DNA of 64,000 nucleotides from assembly GCF_003945595.2 (NCBI RefSeq), contig NW_024104379.1:1-64000 (forward strand). Direction: 5' to 3'. Position numbers and translations under genes: made by a program. Source of the DNA: Pipra filicauda. Its lineage: Eukaryota; Chordata; Aves; Passeriformes; Pipridae. This document shows positions 35,001 through 48,590 of the stretch, one piece after another. Each line of letters begins with the position of its first letter. Within the stretch, counting starts at the first letter, position 1. The notes beneath the pieces are model-generated. The model was given only the letters and a program-made list of their open reading frames with translations. It was not told the origin of the DNA and made no database searches.

Positions 35001-38000
35001 TCCTTTCCTGCCCTGGCCTCAGCTGCAGACCACTAAAGGCTACTGCAGCCCAAAGGAGGAGACAGTCACAGGACTGTGCCAGGACCCAGAGGGACTCTTT
35101 CTACCCAGAAAGTGCTGAGGCAAGGCAACACTTCTACCCAGCTCTGGCAAAAGCCCTGGAAGCTCCAGCAGCAGGTCATGACAACAGCCTCCATGACATT
35201 GTGGGTGCTTGTTGCTCACAGGGGAGGCAGCCTGGGAGGACAGATTTCAGCTCTCCTTGTCCTGTCACATCCCCTTGCCTGCCCTGTTTTGACTCAGATA
35301 CATTACAGTATAATGAATCTGTTACTCCCCTCAGGATTTCACAGTTGTTGCTGTGCTGTGTAGCACAACTGCTCACAATTTCACGGTGGTGGCAAGGCTG
35401 ATGCTCATGCCCTCCACCCTGGAAGGGGAGAGAGAAAGAGCTCTTTAGGCTACATTTGAGCTTCACCACTCCAGAACACTTCTCAGCTCTGCTCTGCAAT
35501 GTACCCCTGTCCTGTGCTGAGCCCATGGGCAGTGAGACCACCACATCTGTGCCTACCTGATGTGACAGGGCAGGGACACAGTGGGCAGGGAGCCATGGCA
35601 TGCTGCAGTCTCCCTGGCTTCATCAATGTAGGATGAGATTACCATCATCATGCAGTGCGGCCTGTCTTTGCAGCCCAGATTATATGGAGGAGGAGGAGCA
35701 GAACTGAATCTCACAGAGGAGAAAACCTCGAGCCTTCGGCAGAGGCTGGTGATGCACAAACACATACAGCATGTTTGTAGGCAGGAGAGGCGCTGTCCCT
35801 GCCTTCATTATGAAACTTTCTGTCTCATGAGCTGGACACAGAACGGATAAATTTAGTCTAAGTTGAGCTGTAAGTATGATCCCTTAAGTATAACACAGAT
35901 GGTTTAGTCAGAGCTAAGCATGACCCAGCGTAATTAGGACATCACCTTGTGTCCCTTGTGTTCCTTAGTCCCTATTCACCTCCTAGAAAGGACCAGTTTC
36001 TCTTTTCAAACTCTCCATCCCTCCTTTGCCCGGATCCCCATCTCATCAAACTCTCTGCCTGCCTGGGCTATGTTTTTTAAGCAAGCTATGCTGTGACACC
36101 CCGCCCTCTCTCCTGTCCTGGCCAGATAGCCGTTGACCACTGGCTGAGGACAGCAGCTTATACAGCACAGGAATGCTTCCTTCTCATGATTTATCACCAC
36201 AAGTTCTTGCCTTCACATACCCATGGACTCCTCGCCCCGCTCCCTGCCTCTTCTCTTGCTGACTGTGTTTGGCAATTACCTCTTTGTCTAGCCTTTCTTT
36301 TCAAAAATTCTTTTTCATCATGCAGAAGCTTTTTGTGTTTTCTTTTCTTTACGGGGAGGGGAGTAGGCAGAGATGGTGTGCGGGGAGGGCACTAGCTCAG
36401 CCACTGCTAGAAATACAAAGGCAGTTTGTGCACAGCCTGGCTCTTAATTGGCTATACTCTGGGGCTTTGAGGCCTGTCCTCAGTGATGAAACAGAGATGT
36501 GCAGTTCCCTCACAGTGGAGAACATTGAAAAGGCAGAAATTCCTGTTTAAGCGGGGGGAAACGAGGTTTGAGACAATTTGTCCAGAAGACATAGAGTGAG
36601 CCCAGACAAACCCAGTTCTCCTCTCCTCTTACTGCACTGGAACCAGCTGTTTGCCTTCCTGGAACTTTTTCCCTTCCACCCCTTGCATCTGGTGAGTTTT
36701 CCCAGGAGGTATCATCATTAAGTGTCAATGTGAGAATGAACACACATTAATTGGCTTGCTTGTATAAATAGCTTGGTTTCAGTTGGCAGGGGGAGTTGGA
36801 CCCTGCATCTTGAGTGCCCAGCCCTGAATTTTGGTGAAGTTGTGGGGGGAGTGGGTCTGTGAGGCCCAGTTCCAGATACATCACTAGAGGGAGTCAAAGA
36901 CTTGTCTTCTGCTGCAGCTCACCTTGACCCAGAAGCTTCTGTTGTTGGACAGAACTGCTCACTTGCTGATAAATGTCAGGTATGGAAACTCCCAACCCCC
37001 ATAGGTGGCAAAAAGCTGTGGCAGGGTGGGGTTTAAGACTCCCCCGTCCCTTGCCATAGGTCCTGGTAAGGACAGCCCCAATAACTGACCTATGTGACCT
37101 GTGTGAGATATAGCTACTACTCGGCTGTGATGCAGCACAGCAAAAGGTTATGACAGCTTCCTTCCTGCCTGTGACAGACAGAGTTTCCCCATCATATGAG
37201 TCCTCTTTTTTTCTGGTATTCCAAATTCCAGAGAGGAATTCACTGTAGGGGAGAAGAAGCTACAACATACCCCCAACCCTCCTTTCTAGTAGCATGTGCT
37301 ACCTGATGAATACTATGCCCACTGTGGCAGATCCACTATATAGCTTCCTCAAGACTATAGTAAGTGTTTTTCGGGGAGGTAACTCCATCATGAGATAGAA
37401 GGCAAAGTGCTCTTTTGGGTCAGGTGCATACCTGAAATGAAAAATGAGCATTAGAAAATATGGAGGGTGCCTGCTAGTTGAGGACAAGAACAAGACAAGC
37501 TGTGGGGGTATTGTCTCCCAAGGAAGATGAAATTAATCTGTATGCTGATGAGGTGGGGGATTTTCAAGTGGAAAAGGGAGAGGGAACGTCTCAGGAAGAG
37601 TGAGCAGAAATCTGTGGAAAAAAAAAAAGGGTGCAAAAAGCAGGTGGGACTTCACAACTCATGGGATCAAGGCTGGGGTGTTTATATCAGGCCATCTTGC
37701 CTTGATTTTATTCTAGTGATGAACGTGTTCTGAAAACAAACAGAACGTTGAGGAAGAAACTTGTGGAGCAAATGACTGTTTTTTTGGTTGCTAAGCCATC
37801 TGTTCTGCTCCAGCAGCTCACTGAGGGCTCCGCCGTCGCCCTCGATCTGCATGCATGTGTTTTTGCGTGGGTGGCTGGTGCTGGCTGGCGTGGCAGGAGG
37901 GAGTATCAGAGTGGAGGGGAGGATGTGTGTATGCTGGAGAACTCAAATGCTTCAAGCAAATTTGCTTGCGAGGGGAGGAGGAAAGTTGGCTGTGACAGTG

Positions 38001-40336
38001 TATGCAAACATATGTGGCAGAGGCCAAGCCTAGGAGTGTGTCTGTGTGGTTGTGCTTTCAGTGTGCTGTAAGGTGTGTGTGCTTGTGTCCAGGGGTCTAG
38101 AATTACAGGGTGGGGTTTACATGAGGCTAAGGAACCACATCTCCACAGCCCTGCAGCTGTGAGTTGCAAACCTGCCTGCAGGTGGGGGCAGAGATGTGTC
38201 TGTGTGTGTGTCAAGGAGGGGCATGAAGTGACACTCATAGAGAACATATGTAGGTGGGCAACATCATCGTGTAACCCAAAAGGCTGAAAGAGGTCAGGTG
38301 GAGGTGTGACCCAGTGGAAGAAGGGTGCTGTGTGTCACGCACTGCGAACAATATGGCCAAAGCAGAGAAGAAGATGAAGTCCATGCATGTGGAGTATATG
38401 ACCAGCCCGTCAATGTGCAGAAACCCAGCTCTACTGTTCTTATGCCTGTCCATCCCACAGCAGTTTCCTCCTCTGCCATGCAGCCCCTGCAGTCTTATTT
38501 GTGCTACAGTGAGGAAGGATGATGAAGGCTAAAGATCTCTGCATACTGATTATCTTAACCAGGCTGTGGAGATCTTCTATCCCCACTCCTTTTCCCACCC
38601 ATGCCCTCATTCTCATCCTTCCTCACTCCTTGCCAGACAAGACAGGGTTGCCATAGCAGCTGACAACTTGCACTCTCCTACCCCTCAGGAGCATAGGCAG
38701 CAGCAGTAAAAAAGATGAGTTGTATGAAGAAAGCTATGACCTGTTTGTGTTCCTGTCTCCTGAGAACAGCAGCTGGGATGCCTTTGGTAACCTTCTGAGG
38801 CTGGTGGAATTTACCTCAGAGCATCCAGTTGCTGTACTGAGGGAGAACTTCTAGTGTACTGGGCATGCATGGCACTCCTCACCCACAAACAGTCTTGTGC
38901 AGCTGCTGGGTTGGATTTAGCTTCTGAAAGCTAAACTGTGCTACCATAGCACTGAATAAAGAATGTATCTCCAGACTGCTCCTAGCTGGCAGTACAGACA
39001 TCCTCCACACTGAATTGTACCTCTTCAGGAATCTCACGCCACTCAGATATGCTGCTGCACTGCAGAAGCACATAGGGTATCGCGTTCTGCCTGAGAAGCA
39101 GCTGCATTAAAAAATGAGCTGAATGCCATCCCTGTCTGCTTTAAGCAGCACCATTTAGGGAATGCACTCCATTGGTAGCAGTAAAAGCATTTGTGTTGTT
39201 TTGTACAAGAGTTGGTATCTGAAAAGATGACACTCCATTTTGAGGATAATGTTTTATATTTTTATGTTTTTAAGCATTTGTTCCTTAGGGCCAGACCGTA
39301 GGTATTCGGCTTTCTTGATGCGGATCATTCTTACATCTTTACCATGTGATTGTGTCCTGGTGCACCTTCTCACAAACACTTCAGTGGCCTTTATTTGTGT
39401 GACTCAGGGCCTTTATAAAGGATGTTTTCCCCCTCTGAAACCACAAACCCCACAACTTCCCATACCCAACAAAAAATCCACTAAGATCTTAGCTTTGCCA
39501 TAGACCTGTGGGACAAACCACACCCTGCAGACAAAGAATTAGATTTAGAAGAAAGCAGTAGGTGAAGAAAATAAGTGATCTCTGTTGACAGTGAGAGGAG
39601 GGAAAAATGGAAAAACAGTTTGGAAGAAGGAAAGTCATAGGAAACAAAGGGAGGTGAGGCATGTGCATGTGATGGGTTCTTCATTTAAATAGAAAGTGCG
39701 GTAATCTCTCCATGTTTAGGTTGTGTTTCAGAGAACCTGACTGGGATTTATTAGAAAATAAAAATGCCCTAATTGAAAGCGAGTGGAGACAATTTGTATT
39801 AATAATGGTAGAAATCATCAAATAATGGAATTGTTTAAAATCTATTAGTTTGTTCCGTGCAGTGAGAGGAACGGGTTTATTATCTCGCAATAGAAAATAT
39901 TAAAAGGAGAGCCCAGTCTGATGGTCCTCTATGCAGATTGAAGATATAATTTATTGAAGCAATTTATTTTCTGTTGGGAAGAAGGGGGGAAAATGGAAAA
40001 GTACGATAAGAGCTGCAATCAAGTCTTGGATTCCTAATTTGAAGACCTACCTCTTATCTGCCTTCTTTCAATCATTAGAAAAAAAATTACTCATTCCTTC
40101 ATTGGGTTTAAAGCTTCAGGAGCAGAGAGAATGGCTGGGAAAAAAATAAGATCTCATGGGAGGGCCTGTTATTCACCTCTTGAGTGTTATATTATTGACA
40201 GCAGTTGCTTCAAATCCAAGGCGAATCAACCTTGGGCTGCCTGGCGTAGCAGCAGGTAGAACTTAGAGGTCAGCTCCGAGGTGTTGTCTATCTAATCCTT
40301 CCAGTTGCTAAACTGGAGATTAATTCAGAGCTACTT

Positions 40337-40371
40337 CATTCATTCATTCTGTCTGTCTGTCTGTCTGTCTC
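40337..40371 (+). repeat. (CATT)n then (TCTG)n compound microsatellite
   Basis: Three CATT units run directly into about six TCTG units. Confidence 0.9.
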
Positions 40372-42597
40372 TGTGCTACTCTAGCCCTTACAAACCAGAG
40401 TGAGGGAATGACAAATTACTTTAGTTTTCACAGTTACAGTCCCTTCCAATCAATGGGAATTCCAGTGTCTAAATAGGAATTAGGCACTTAGTGGTGTGCC
40501 TATCTCTGGTGCTCTCCCTTGTCCCATGACTTGACTGGCATTCCCCCTGAAAAAACCTTACAAGTTGGTGCTTCTGCTGTTCTTCAGTTCTCTCAAATAA
40601 AGGCCTAGACCCCTTCTTGCCCATTTTCTCTTGTCTCCGGCATGATCCCGTCATCCAAGATCATCACAGGGATCTGAGAGGACTCTTCCTGACTTCTGCT
40701 TCCTTGGGTCATCTGCTCATGCTCTTCGCATTGCTCCCTGTATCTCCATACTGGTTTTGGCTTGTAGGTAATAGCACATGAAGTTCTGCTGCTCTCGAGT
40801 AACCTCGAGCAATCCAGACCCAATAGTCCTTCCTTCCACCGTCTCCATCAAAAGCTGTCAGAAGGGAGCCATTATAAGGGGTAGAGTGAGGGAAGAGAAT
40901 AATCAGAGACAATGAGATGGTCTTACAACAACCTCAGTGCTGAGAGTAAAACAAGGGGTCACAGAGGCCAGATAGCAGCACAGTCCTCACTCTGCTCACA
41001 ATCTTTCTCTGTCCCCCAGGTCTGAGCTCATGTGCTGTTCTTGAGCAGGCTGTGGCTTGGGAGAGGAAAATTTCTGGTCTATCCCAGGGGCCTTGAGCAT
41101 TTCCATATGCAGAGGAAACAGTTCCAAGTGTTTTGCAATCCCATGGATTTTTCTGCTTGGTGGCTGAACATTGTGTTGATAAGAGACATTGCAAATACTA
41201 TCCTATGCTCCTAAGATAAATAGCCAGATTCAGCCTTGAAAAACAGTAGACAGGGTAAAATGAAGACATTGAATTGCAATTTCAGATGTTTTAAGAAAAC
41301 TATTTGAGGATTCAAGACAAACTTAGTACTGCAAAGACCATGCCTAAGAGCCTTGTCTGTAAGGATCCATTACATCCTACAAAGTGGATAAAAGACATTA
41401 GAGAAGGTACAAAGATAATAACTAGAGGCATGGCTGAAGTAGGTTTAAAACAGGGAAGCCAAAACTAAATGTACACTGCTAAGAGAGTCATGCTGAGAGG
41501 AAATTTTGTTGTGGGCCAGAGGTGAGATTTTAGTCCCAGCCTGAGCCAGAAAATATGGCTAGGGTTCATCACAAGAAACAGCCTAGATCTGCCATTGTAT
41601 TGGGCCCAAGATGGAGCTGCCAAAGCATTATTTGTTCTGCTGAGAGATTTCCATATGAGATAATGACTTTTCACACCTATGCTTTGCTATGGAATGATTT
41701 CTACATAGTAGAAACTCTTCCCGTTTCCCAAAGAAGATGTACCTTTTAAAGACTTTGTCTATCTAGATGCTTTGATGAACACTTATTTCCTTTATTCAAG
41801 CTTCCAATCAATTCTTCTTCTGCGTCTGTTGTCCTTTCAGACTTCTGTGCATGCCTCCGTACCCTAACACACATTCATTTCTTCTCTTTGTTTTTGCATC
41901 TTTCTTTTACCTCTGCTCTGCATAGGGACAAGGTGACAATATCATCTGCTCGTAGGGAGAAATTTTTATTTCCTTTCTTTTTTACTGTGAGAAAGTCCCT
42001 AGTATATCCTATTAAAGTAAGTTCCAGACCAAGAATGTCTCCCCATCTTCAAGAAAACCCAGTCTTCTTTTCCCTCTTCCTAGCATGGCTACAAACTCTC
42101 TAATAATCTACCTAGCATCTTTCTAAACAGGGGTCAAGCATGACTCAGACTCAAGCGTGTTTGTACATTCTACTACTTTTCTAGGTACAGTGAATGACAT
42201 CTGCCTTGATTCAATGTCAGTCAAATACAACAGCTGAAACCAAGAAACTAAAAGACATTTAAGCCAAGGCTTGTCTTTCTGAAAAAGATTTTCCCATCAT
42301 TAATTTATTTAAACTGGGACAACAGGAAAGGTAAAAATAACTCACCCATTCTTTAGAGACCAGACCAAGTTACTGGGGGAGTAGATGGAAGCAGCTCTGT
42401 CCCAGTGAGGAGAGGACAACTGAACTGTTGCATATAAGCTGCTTCAGGTCACTTAGATTTGGCAACTGACATGTTGAGTCTATGGCAGCTTGACCAATGC
42501 AGAGAAGGCCAGCTCCATTTTCTAACCTGGTCATAGGGATCAAATCTTACTCACTCTCCTCAGCTCTGTTCAACCCCCAAAGAGAAGCCCTAAGCAT

Positions 42598-43048
42598 CCA
42601 GAGGGCTGGAGCACCTCTCCTATGAAGACAGGTTGAGAGATTTGGGGTTGTTCAGCCTGGAGAAAAGAAGGCTCCAGGGAGATCCTTTCATGGCCTTTCA
42701 GTAACTAAAGGGAACTACTAAAAAATTAGAGAGGGACTTTTTACAAGAGCATGTCTTCATAGGACAAGGGGAAATGGTTTTAAACTGAAAGAGGGTAGGT
42801 CTGGATTAGATATTAGGAAGAAATTCTTTACTGTGAGAGTGGTGAGGCACTGGAACAGGTTGCCCAGAGAAACTGTGGATGCCCGTGGTAGTGTTCAAAG
42901 GCAGGTTGGAAGGGGCTCTCAGCAATCCACTAGACCCTCTGGTCTAGTGGGAAGTGTCCCTGCCCATGACAGAGGAGTTGGAACTAAATGATCTGTAAGG
43001 TCCCTTCCAACCCAAACCATTCTATATTTCTATAGTTCTATGATTCTA
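42598..43048 (+). mobile_element. CR1 LINE, 5'-truncated 3' end
   Basis: This is the textbook CR1 3' region. It starts near GAGGGCTGGAGCACCTCTCC and passes through the ACTGTGAG...GGTGAGGCACTGGAACAGGTTGCCCAGAG segment. It continues through GGTCCCTTCCAACCC and ends in imperfect copies of the ATTCTATG tail repeat. It is short, as usual for CR1 because of 5' truncation. It differs moderately from the consensus I remember, so it is not a very young copy. An extra inverted copy of one consensus segment makes a perfect hairpin at 42927-42950. Confidence 0.95.
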
Positions 43049-46000
43049 CTTTTGGATGCTCAGTAGCCCAAGCTAGTAGAGGCATGACAGGGATGGCTTT
43101 GACAACTCATTTGAACAATACCTCAAAAACAAATATTGGCAGAGGATTCTGCTGAGTCCTGCAATGCAGCCAAGAGGGAATGCCAGTATCTGTATTTCAA
43201 ACTTTCTCCTTCCTTTGCTCCATTTAGTGCTTCATATCTGTTTCTTGGAGGTAGAAGAAAGAAAGTCTTGCCTTCTGTCCTTTTCTAGGTATATGTCTGG
43301 GTGTGGGTCCATGTGCATTGTGTAGAGAGACACTTTCCTCAAGATACAAAAATCCTTGAAATGAAGCAGTTGAAAGATGGCAATGACAGATTTGTTGAAC
43401 AAGGGGGTTGGACCTGAGATAACTGATGTTGCCAGTACTGAGAAAAGCAGTTAGGCTGCGCTGAAGAGACAAAAGGAGGGATGGTAGAGGCTGAGGCTAG
43501 CGATCAGGGAGGGAACAGTCCATGTATCTTAGCTAATGCTCTCTGGCAGAGTAGCAGCGCTAATGGATATTAAAAGTGTCAGCCTCAAGATTTAGCAAAA
43601 TGGTACCTCTCCTGATGCATCTCATCCTGGCACACAGAGCCCAGAGCAGAGAGAAATTAGGGCCAAGAGGCTGTATGTGCTGAGTACAGGGTTGCCCTTT
43701 CCTCTTGTCAGGGACCTTATTCCTGTTACTCCACATCTCATGATGACAATCCTATGCAGTGCTGTTTGCTAACAGCATGCCTGTTTCTAGGTAGGAAGTA
43801 ATTCTCCAACACCCCCACAGATCTGCTCTTCTACGCTATGCCCAACGGTGCCTTTCCCTTGAGAAGAACAAAGGGAGACATGTCCATCCCTCAAAGGAAA
43901 GGAGGAAGCCTGTGTACGAAGCCATCTCCCCTGGCAAGAGTGGCTGGCTGCTGGCTGGAGCCCTGTTGGGTCTTTCCGGCCTGTTCTGGTGGCAGCACCA
44001 TCCTCAGTCAGGTATTACTTGCCTCTCTGCTCTGTGGCAGAGCACTGGCAAAGGAGATACTGCTATCCCCCAACCTTTGGAGACCCTCTGTGGAGAGATG
44101 GTGAGAGGAAGGGATTCACCTGCCTTTCCTCACTGAGGAGATGGGAGACGGCTGCACATGGGGTACCGAAAGGAAAAAAGGGAAAGAAAAGAGCATTTAG
44201 GGAGAGAGAGAGAGCAATGTATCCTTTGCTAGTTCCACACACTCCCCTTAATCTTCTCTGCTGTCTCCTTGTATCTGTGGTGGGTCTTTTTTTTTGCACA
44301 GCTGTGGTGAAAACTGGTGTCTGACTTAGTGCTGGGAGGGAAGGTTAATGAAGGGATAAGTATGATGCCCTGACCCTCTCCTGTTCATAGAGATGTTAGG
44401 TTTCATCTCCATGTATTCATACCCATTCCTCACACTCCAGAGTACCAGAGAAAAGACCCAACTGAGTTTTGTCCTTCTACTGCTTAGCAGCCTCAGCCTG
44501 GCCTGACAGAGTTGGACTCCATCACTCTCCTAGGTTTTCCTTGGCTGTGTTCTGATTTGATCCATCTTTTTGCCAAGTGGCTGACTGCCACACTGCCAGC
44601 ACTGGAGATGGAAGCCCTTGTTACCCAGCCAGCTGGGGAGCATTGCCCCTGGGGCAGACAAGTTGTCAGCGACCCAAGTAATGCAGTTTTCTTTGCAAGC
44701 TTACTCACAGATGAAGAGCAAAGCCTCAGGTGCCTTCCTGGTTTCCTCTGGGCTAGAAAAGAACAATGTGCATAGAAATGTCTCACACCTTCCTCGTGCT
44801 AATGCCTACTGCGTCAGAGGTGACCACCCTAAAGACTCCAAATTACTGAATTATTGTCACTGACAAATCTTCAGTTACTTTAACTCCCATCTCTTTCATT
44901 TCCACTCGGGCTCTTCAACCCTTGAGCTGCACCCCAGTCAGCTCTGTGGGACAGAGACCACTGCAATGCCTGAGTTCTTCTGATCAAAAACACAGAGAGA
45001 GAGAAAGGCAAGAACAGATGTATTAGTCGGGTAAACCTCAGTCGTGCAAGCCTTGACACCACCTTTAGTCTCCCTGATGCATAGGGACCTCAGGCACTTG
45101 CCTTCTATGTTCCCTCTGCTGCAAAGTCTGGGTCTCACTGATAGATTTGGGTGGCTGGGCCACAGGTTTGGGAGGGAGCCCCAGGCCTTCCCTGCCCTCA
45201 TCCCTTCAGGACAGCTGCAGAGTAGCACAATCATCCTGGGATGGTAGCACACAGACCTGGAATCTCATGCAAGATGGAAGGAGGACTCACTCTTACATCC
45301 ATCCATATTTCTCATCTTTTCTTCCTTCTAGGTGTTAGAGACTGAACAGGGGAAGGTTAAGAGACACATTGGTTAAGATCTCTACAACAATAGGGAAACA
45401 GCTTTGCTATATGTCTGCCCCTAAAAGGCATTTGACCTCCTCACCTCCTCCAGGGCAGAGGATTTAACAAGATAAACTCTCTTGGGTGGTTTAGAGGAGA
45501 GACAGATCCAACAGAGCAAATCCCAGCTTCCTGATTACAAAGTGGGTTTTTCTAAGAAAAATACGCCTTATGGGAAATAGTGCAGATGTCACCTCTAAAT
45601 GCACACCACCCTCCTCATGCTCACTTGACTGCAAACCCTTGTTCAGACCCAGTGCCTGTCCTCTCACAGTCCCGTCTCCTGGATGCCTTTCCTCCCAGAC
45701 CCCTGTCCACATTCTACTTATTCTGAAGGCATCCCTCCCTCAGGCCATTCCCAGATCTTTCTCTGAAGCATTCCTCTTCCTAGTTTTCCTCTGTGACCTT
45801 CCTTCATGTCTCATTTGATATTTGACCTCTCTCTTCCCAAGTGTCCTTTCCACATACATCTAACCCACCTTCCCAGAAACTCACTTTCGTGCCTCTCTTC
45901 CCAGGAAGCAATCCTGCCCTCTCTGCTTCACTGCTTATGTATTTCTACCTATAAATGATACTTAGCACGTTCCTAAAATGAGCAGATGAAGAAGCCAACA

Positions 46001-47137
46001 AGCTCATGAGACTTGGGTGGTCTTGAGAAGTAAAGTCCCCCCTTCCTCCTGTACAGACAGATATTCTTCCAAAGCCTTGGGTCTGGGACATGCACTACAG
46101 GTGCAGGGAGAGGGACTGCAGCAAGAAGGAAGTATTGAAAGCAGGTCTGATGAGGGGAGGTGCTAAGCTGGTTTGGGTATTCTGGTCACAGTACCACGCA
46201 AAATCCCATTATGTCTTTACTACGGTGAGTTTAGTACACTGAACCCTTCATTGCTCCAGCTGCCCCTGCCAGGCATCTCTGATATTCATAGCAACAAGTT
46301 TTCAATCTCTCAGTAATTCCCAGCTCACAGAAGCAGCCTGTCCTCTCTAGGGACAAGAGAGGAAATATGCAACAGCTCCCAAACCTGCCTAGAGGACAGA
46401 GGCTTTCTTCTTCTCCTTCCTCCCTCACAGCAAAGAGGCCATGGGTTTATGAAGTGTTACCAAAGTCCCATGGTTTTGCCTGCAGCTCTGTGTGTTGGTT
46501 GCTCAGGCCAACAAGCCTGGCTCTGAAGGGTTCAAGATAATCTTTGCCTGCGGGGTAAGATAAACATTGGCCTTTCCTTGAAAAAAACCAAACCAAACCA
46601 AACCAAACCAAACCAGTATATATTCTGTGTCACTGCAAATGACTCAGCAGAGCTGTATGTGGTGCACAGATGTTTTGTTCAGGTGCTGGGGAACACATGA
46701 GGGCAGGTCTTCAGGAGAAGATGTGAGCTTAAGAGTACACCTGACAGGAGGAGTAGAGGTTTCTGATGAAACAATACAGATTATGACCATTTTGTCCTAA
46801 GAATCATAAAAATTAATAATTTCTTTAAAGCCTCAGCAGCTAGAGTTAGTGGAATGAAAAGACAATTTCAATTCTCATGCCAAGTACAAAAAGGAATAAG
46901 GGAAGAAAGATTCTTTCTCTTCTACAGAGGAACAAATACCCTCAAAATATAAATAGGCAAGGATCTCTTAAACATTGAAATAAAATCTTGTGGTTTTTTT
47001 TAAAGTCCAGTCTTATGTTTGTGGAAATTGGTGGTATTTTAATCTAGCCTGGGGAAGGTGATATATGGTCAAATGGGAAATGGATATAAGAAGGTACTGT
47101 AGTGCAAAAAAGAATGTGTATGTATGTGCATGTGTTC
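43049..47137. other. Intergenic DNA between two CR1 copies, no recognised gene
   Basis: Only short chance open frames on both strands. It contains an (AAACC)n repeat at 46581-46615 and A/T-rich sequence at 46790-47040. I see no exon chain or RNA gene. Confidence 0.6.
46581..46615 (+). repeat. (AAACC)n pentanucleotide microsatellite
   Basis: About six tandem AAACC units following a short A run. Confidence 0.95.
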
Positions 47138-48112
47138 ATAGAATCATAGAATGTTTTGCGTTGGAAGAGACCTTTAAAGACCATCTAGTCCACCTGCCTT
47201 GCCATGGGCACGGACACCTTCCGTTAGACCAGGTTGCAGAAAGCCCCATCCAGCCTTGCCTTGAACAATTCCAATGATGGGGCATCCACAACTTCTCTGG
47301 GCAACCTGTTCCACCATCTCACCACCCTGATCATAAGAAGTTTATTATATCCAGTGTAAATCTGCCCTCTTTCAGTTTAAAACCGCTGCCCCTTTTCCCT
47401 TGGCAAAAAGTCTTTGTCTTTCTTATAATCATCCTATAAGTATTGAAAGGCTGCAATAAGGTCTCCCCAGGCTGAATGACTCTCTCAGCCTGTCTTCACA
47501 AGAGAGGTACTTCAGCTCTCTGATCATTTTCATGGCCCCCATCTGGACCCATTCCAGCACGTACTGGGGACCCCAGAGCTGGATGCAGTACTCATGAGAG
47601 TACAGCAGAGGGGCAGGCACCTCTCTCGACCTGCTGGCCACATTTCTTTTGTTGCAGCCTAGTATACACTTGGCTTTCTGAGCTGCCAATGCACATTGCT
47701 GGCTCATATTCAACTTTTCATTCACCAGCATCCTAAGTCCTTCTCTGCAGTGTGCCTCTTAAACAAGTCACCATCTGTACTATTATTGGGGATTGCCCCA
47801 GCCCAGGTACACAATCTTGCACTTGGCCTTGTTGAATCTCATGATGCTCACATGGATCCACTTCTCAAGCCTGTAAAGATCCCTCTGGATGGCATCCCTT
47901 CCCACTAGTGTGTCAACTGCACCTCTTAGCTTAGCATCATCTGCAAACTTGCTGAGAGTATACTTATTCCATTCTCTATGACATTAATGAAGATATTAAA
48001 TAATATATGTTCCAGGACAGGGACACCACTTGATACTGATTATCTACAATTGGTTGACTGTTGGTTGTCCATACACACCAATGTGTTGTCTACCATTACC
48101 TGAATTTTAACT
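47138..48112 (-). mobile_element. CR1 LINE, long decayed copy (pol C-terminus and 3' UTR)
   Basis: In the + direction it opens with CATAGAATCATAGAATG, the reverse complement of the CR1 tail, so the element lies on the minus strand with its 3' end at about 47138. Reading the minus strand, a decayed frame at 47429-47731 resembles the C-terminal part of CR1 reverse transcriptase ([13 protein letters not shown]...VASRSREV, then [11 protein letters not shown] and KMIRELKYL). The sequence out to about 48112 continues to match bird CR1 consensus. Frame breaks are frequent. The right edge is approximate. Confidence 0.92.
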
Positions 48113-48568
48113 GTATTAGAGTAAAGGCATCACTGTAGGGACACCAAGCTGTGCAATGTGAAGTTGTGCATGTCTGGGGTTTAAGGTCATCTGGCATTTC
48201 CAGGAACCTGGAAGTAGTGCACTTCTTCCCTGCAGAAAATGGCTCTGAGCTGCTTGCTCCCCTCTGTCCCTTTCTACTGTCTCCCTTGAAGTCTCCTTAG
48301 CCTCACTGTGTGCAATGCACACTTTCTTCTGCTGAATGGTCTCTGGAGAGAGGGCCAAGCAGGCCATCAGCTCCTGGATATTGAAATCAGAGCTCCAGAG
48401 CACAGTGTGCAGCTGGTGAAGAAAGTCAAGGGTTGCAGCAAGGAAAATAGAGTTCTACACAACAGAGCCCCTGTACACTATGATTATGACTTCAGACTTG
48501 CCAACCCTTCCTTCTCTTCCCTCCTCTGTTACTTTGCTGTTTATTCTAGGTCTATTATTGGCTCCCAA

Positions 48569-48590
48569 TTTTTTTTTTTTTTTTTTTTTC
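48569..48590 (+). repeat. Poly-T run
   Basis: About 21 consecutive T. No retroposed gene body is recognisable beside it. Edges are accurate to a base or two. Confidence 0.9.

Larger units (their letters stand above)
18893..42597. other. Long intergenic stretch without a recognised gene
   Basis: No exon chain or recognisable domain is seen on either strand. Open frames of up to 202 codons (22085-22693, +) occur but carry no recognisable motifs. Features inside: a T run at 32000-32016; GCACA/TGTGCA-rich low-complexity sequence at about 32900-33190 with a 17-bp tandem duplication at 33155-33185; a TCTG repeat at 40348-40370; and AT-rich, TAATTA-containing blocks that look like conserved non-coding elements, best at 39690-39990. 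A 41230-41450 segment may be a very old, unassignable LINE remnant. Confidence 0.6.

Noticed and set aside
41230..41450. Possible very old CR1 remnant (AGGTACAAAGATAATAACTA-like words)
   Set aside because: There is weak resemblance to the region upstream of the CR1 3' end, but too many differences and no tail repeat.
47429..47731. 100-codon minus-strand open frame as a host gene
   Set aside because: It is a decayed part of the CR1 reverse transcriptase, so it is covered by the mobile-element entry.
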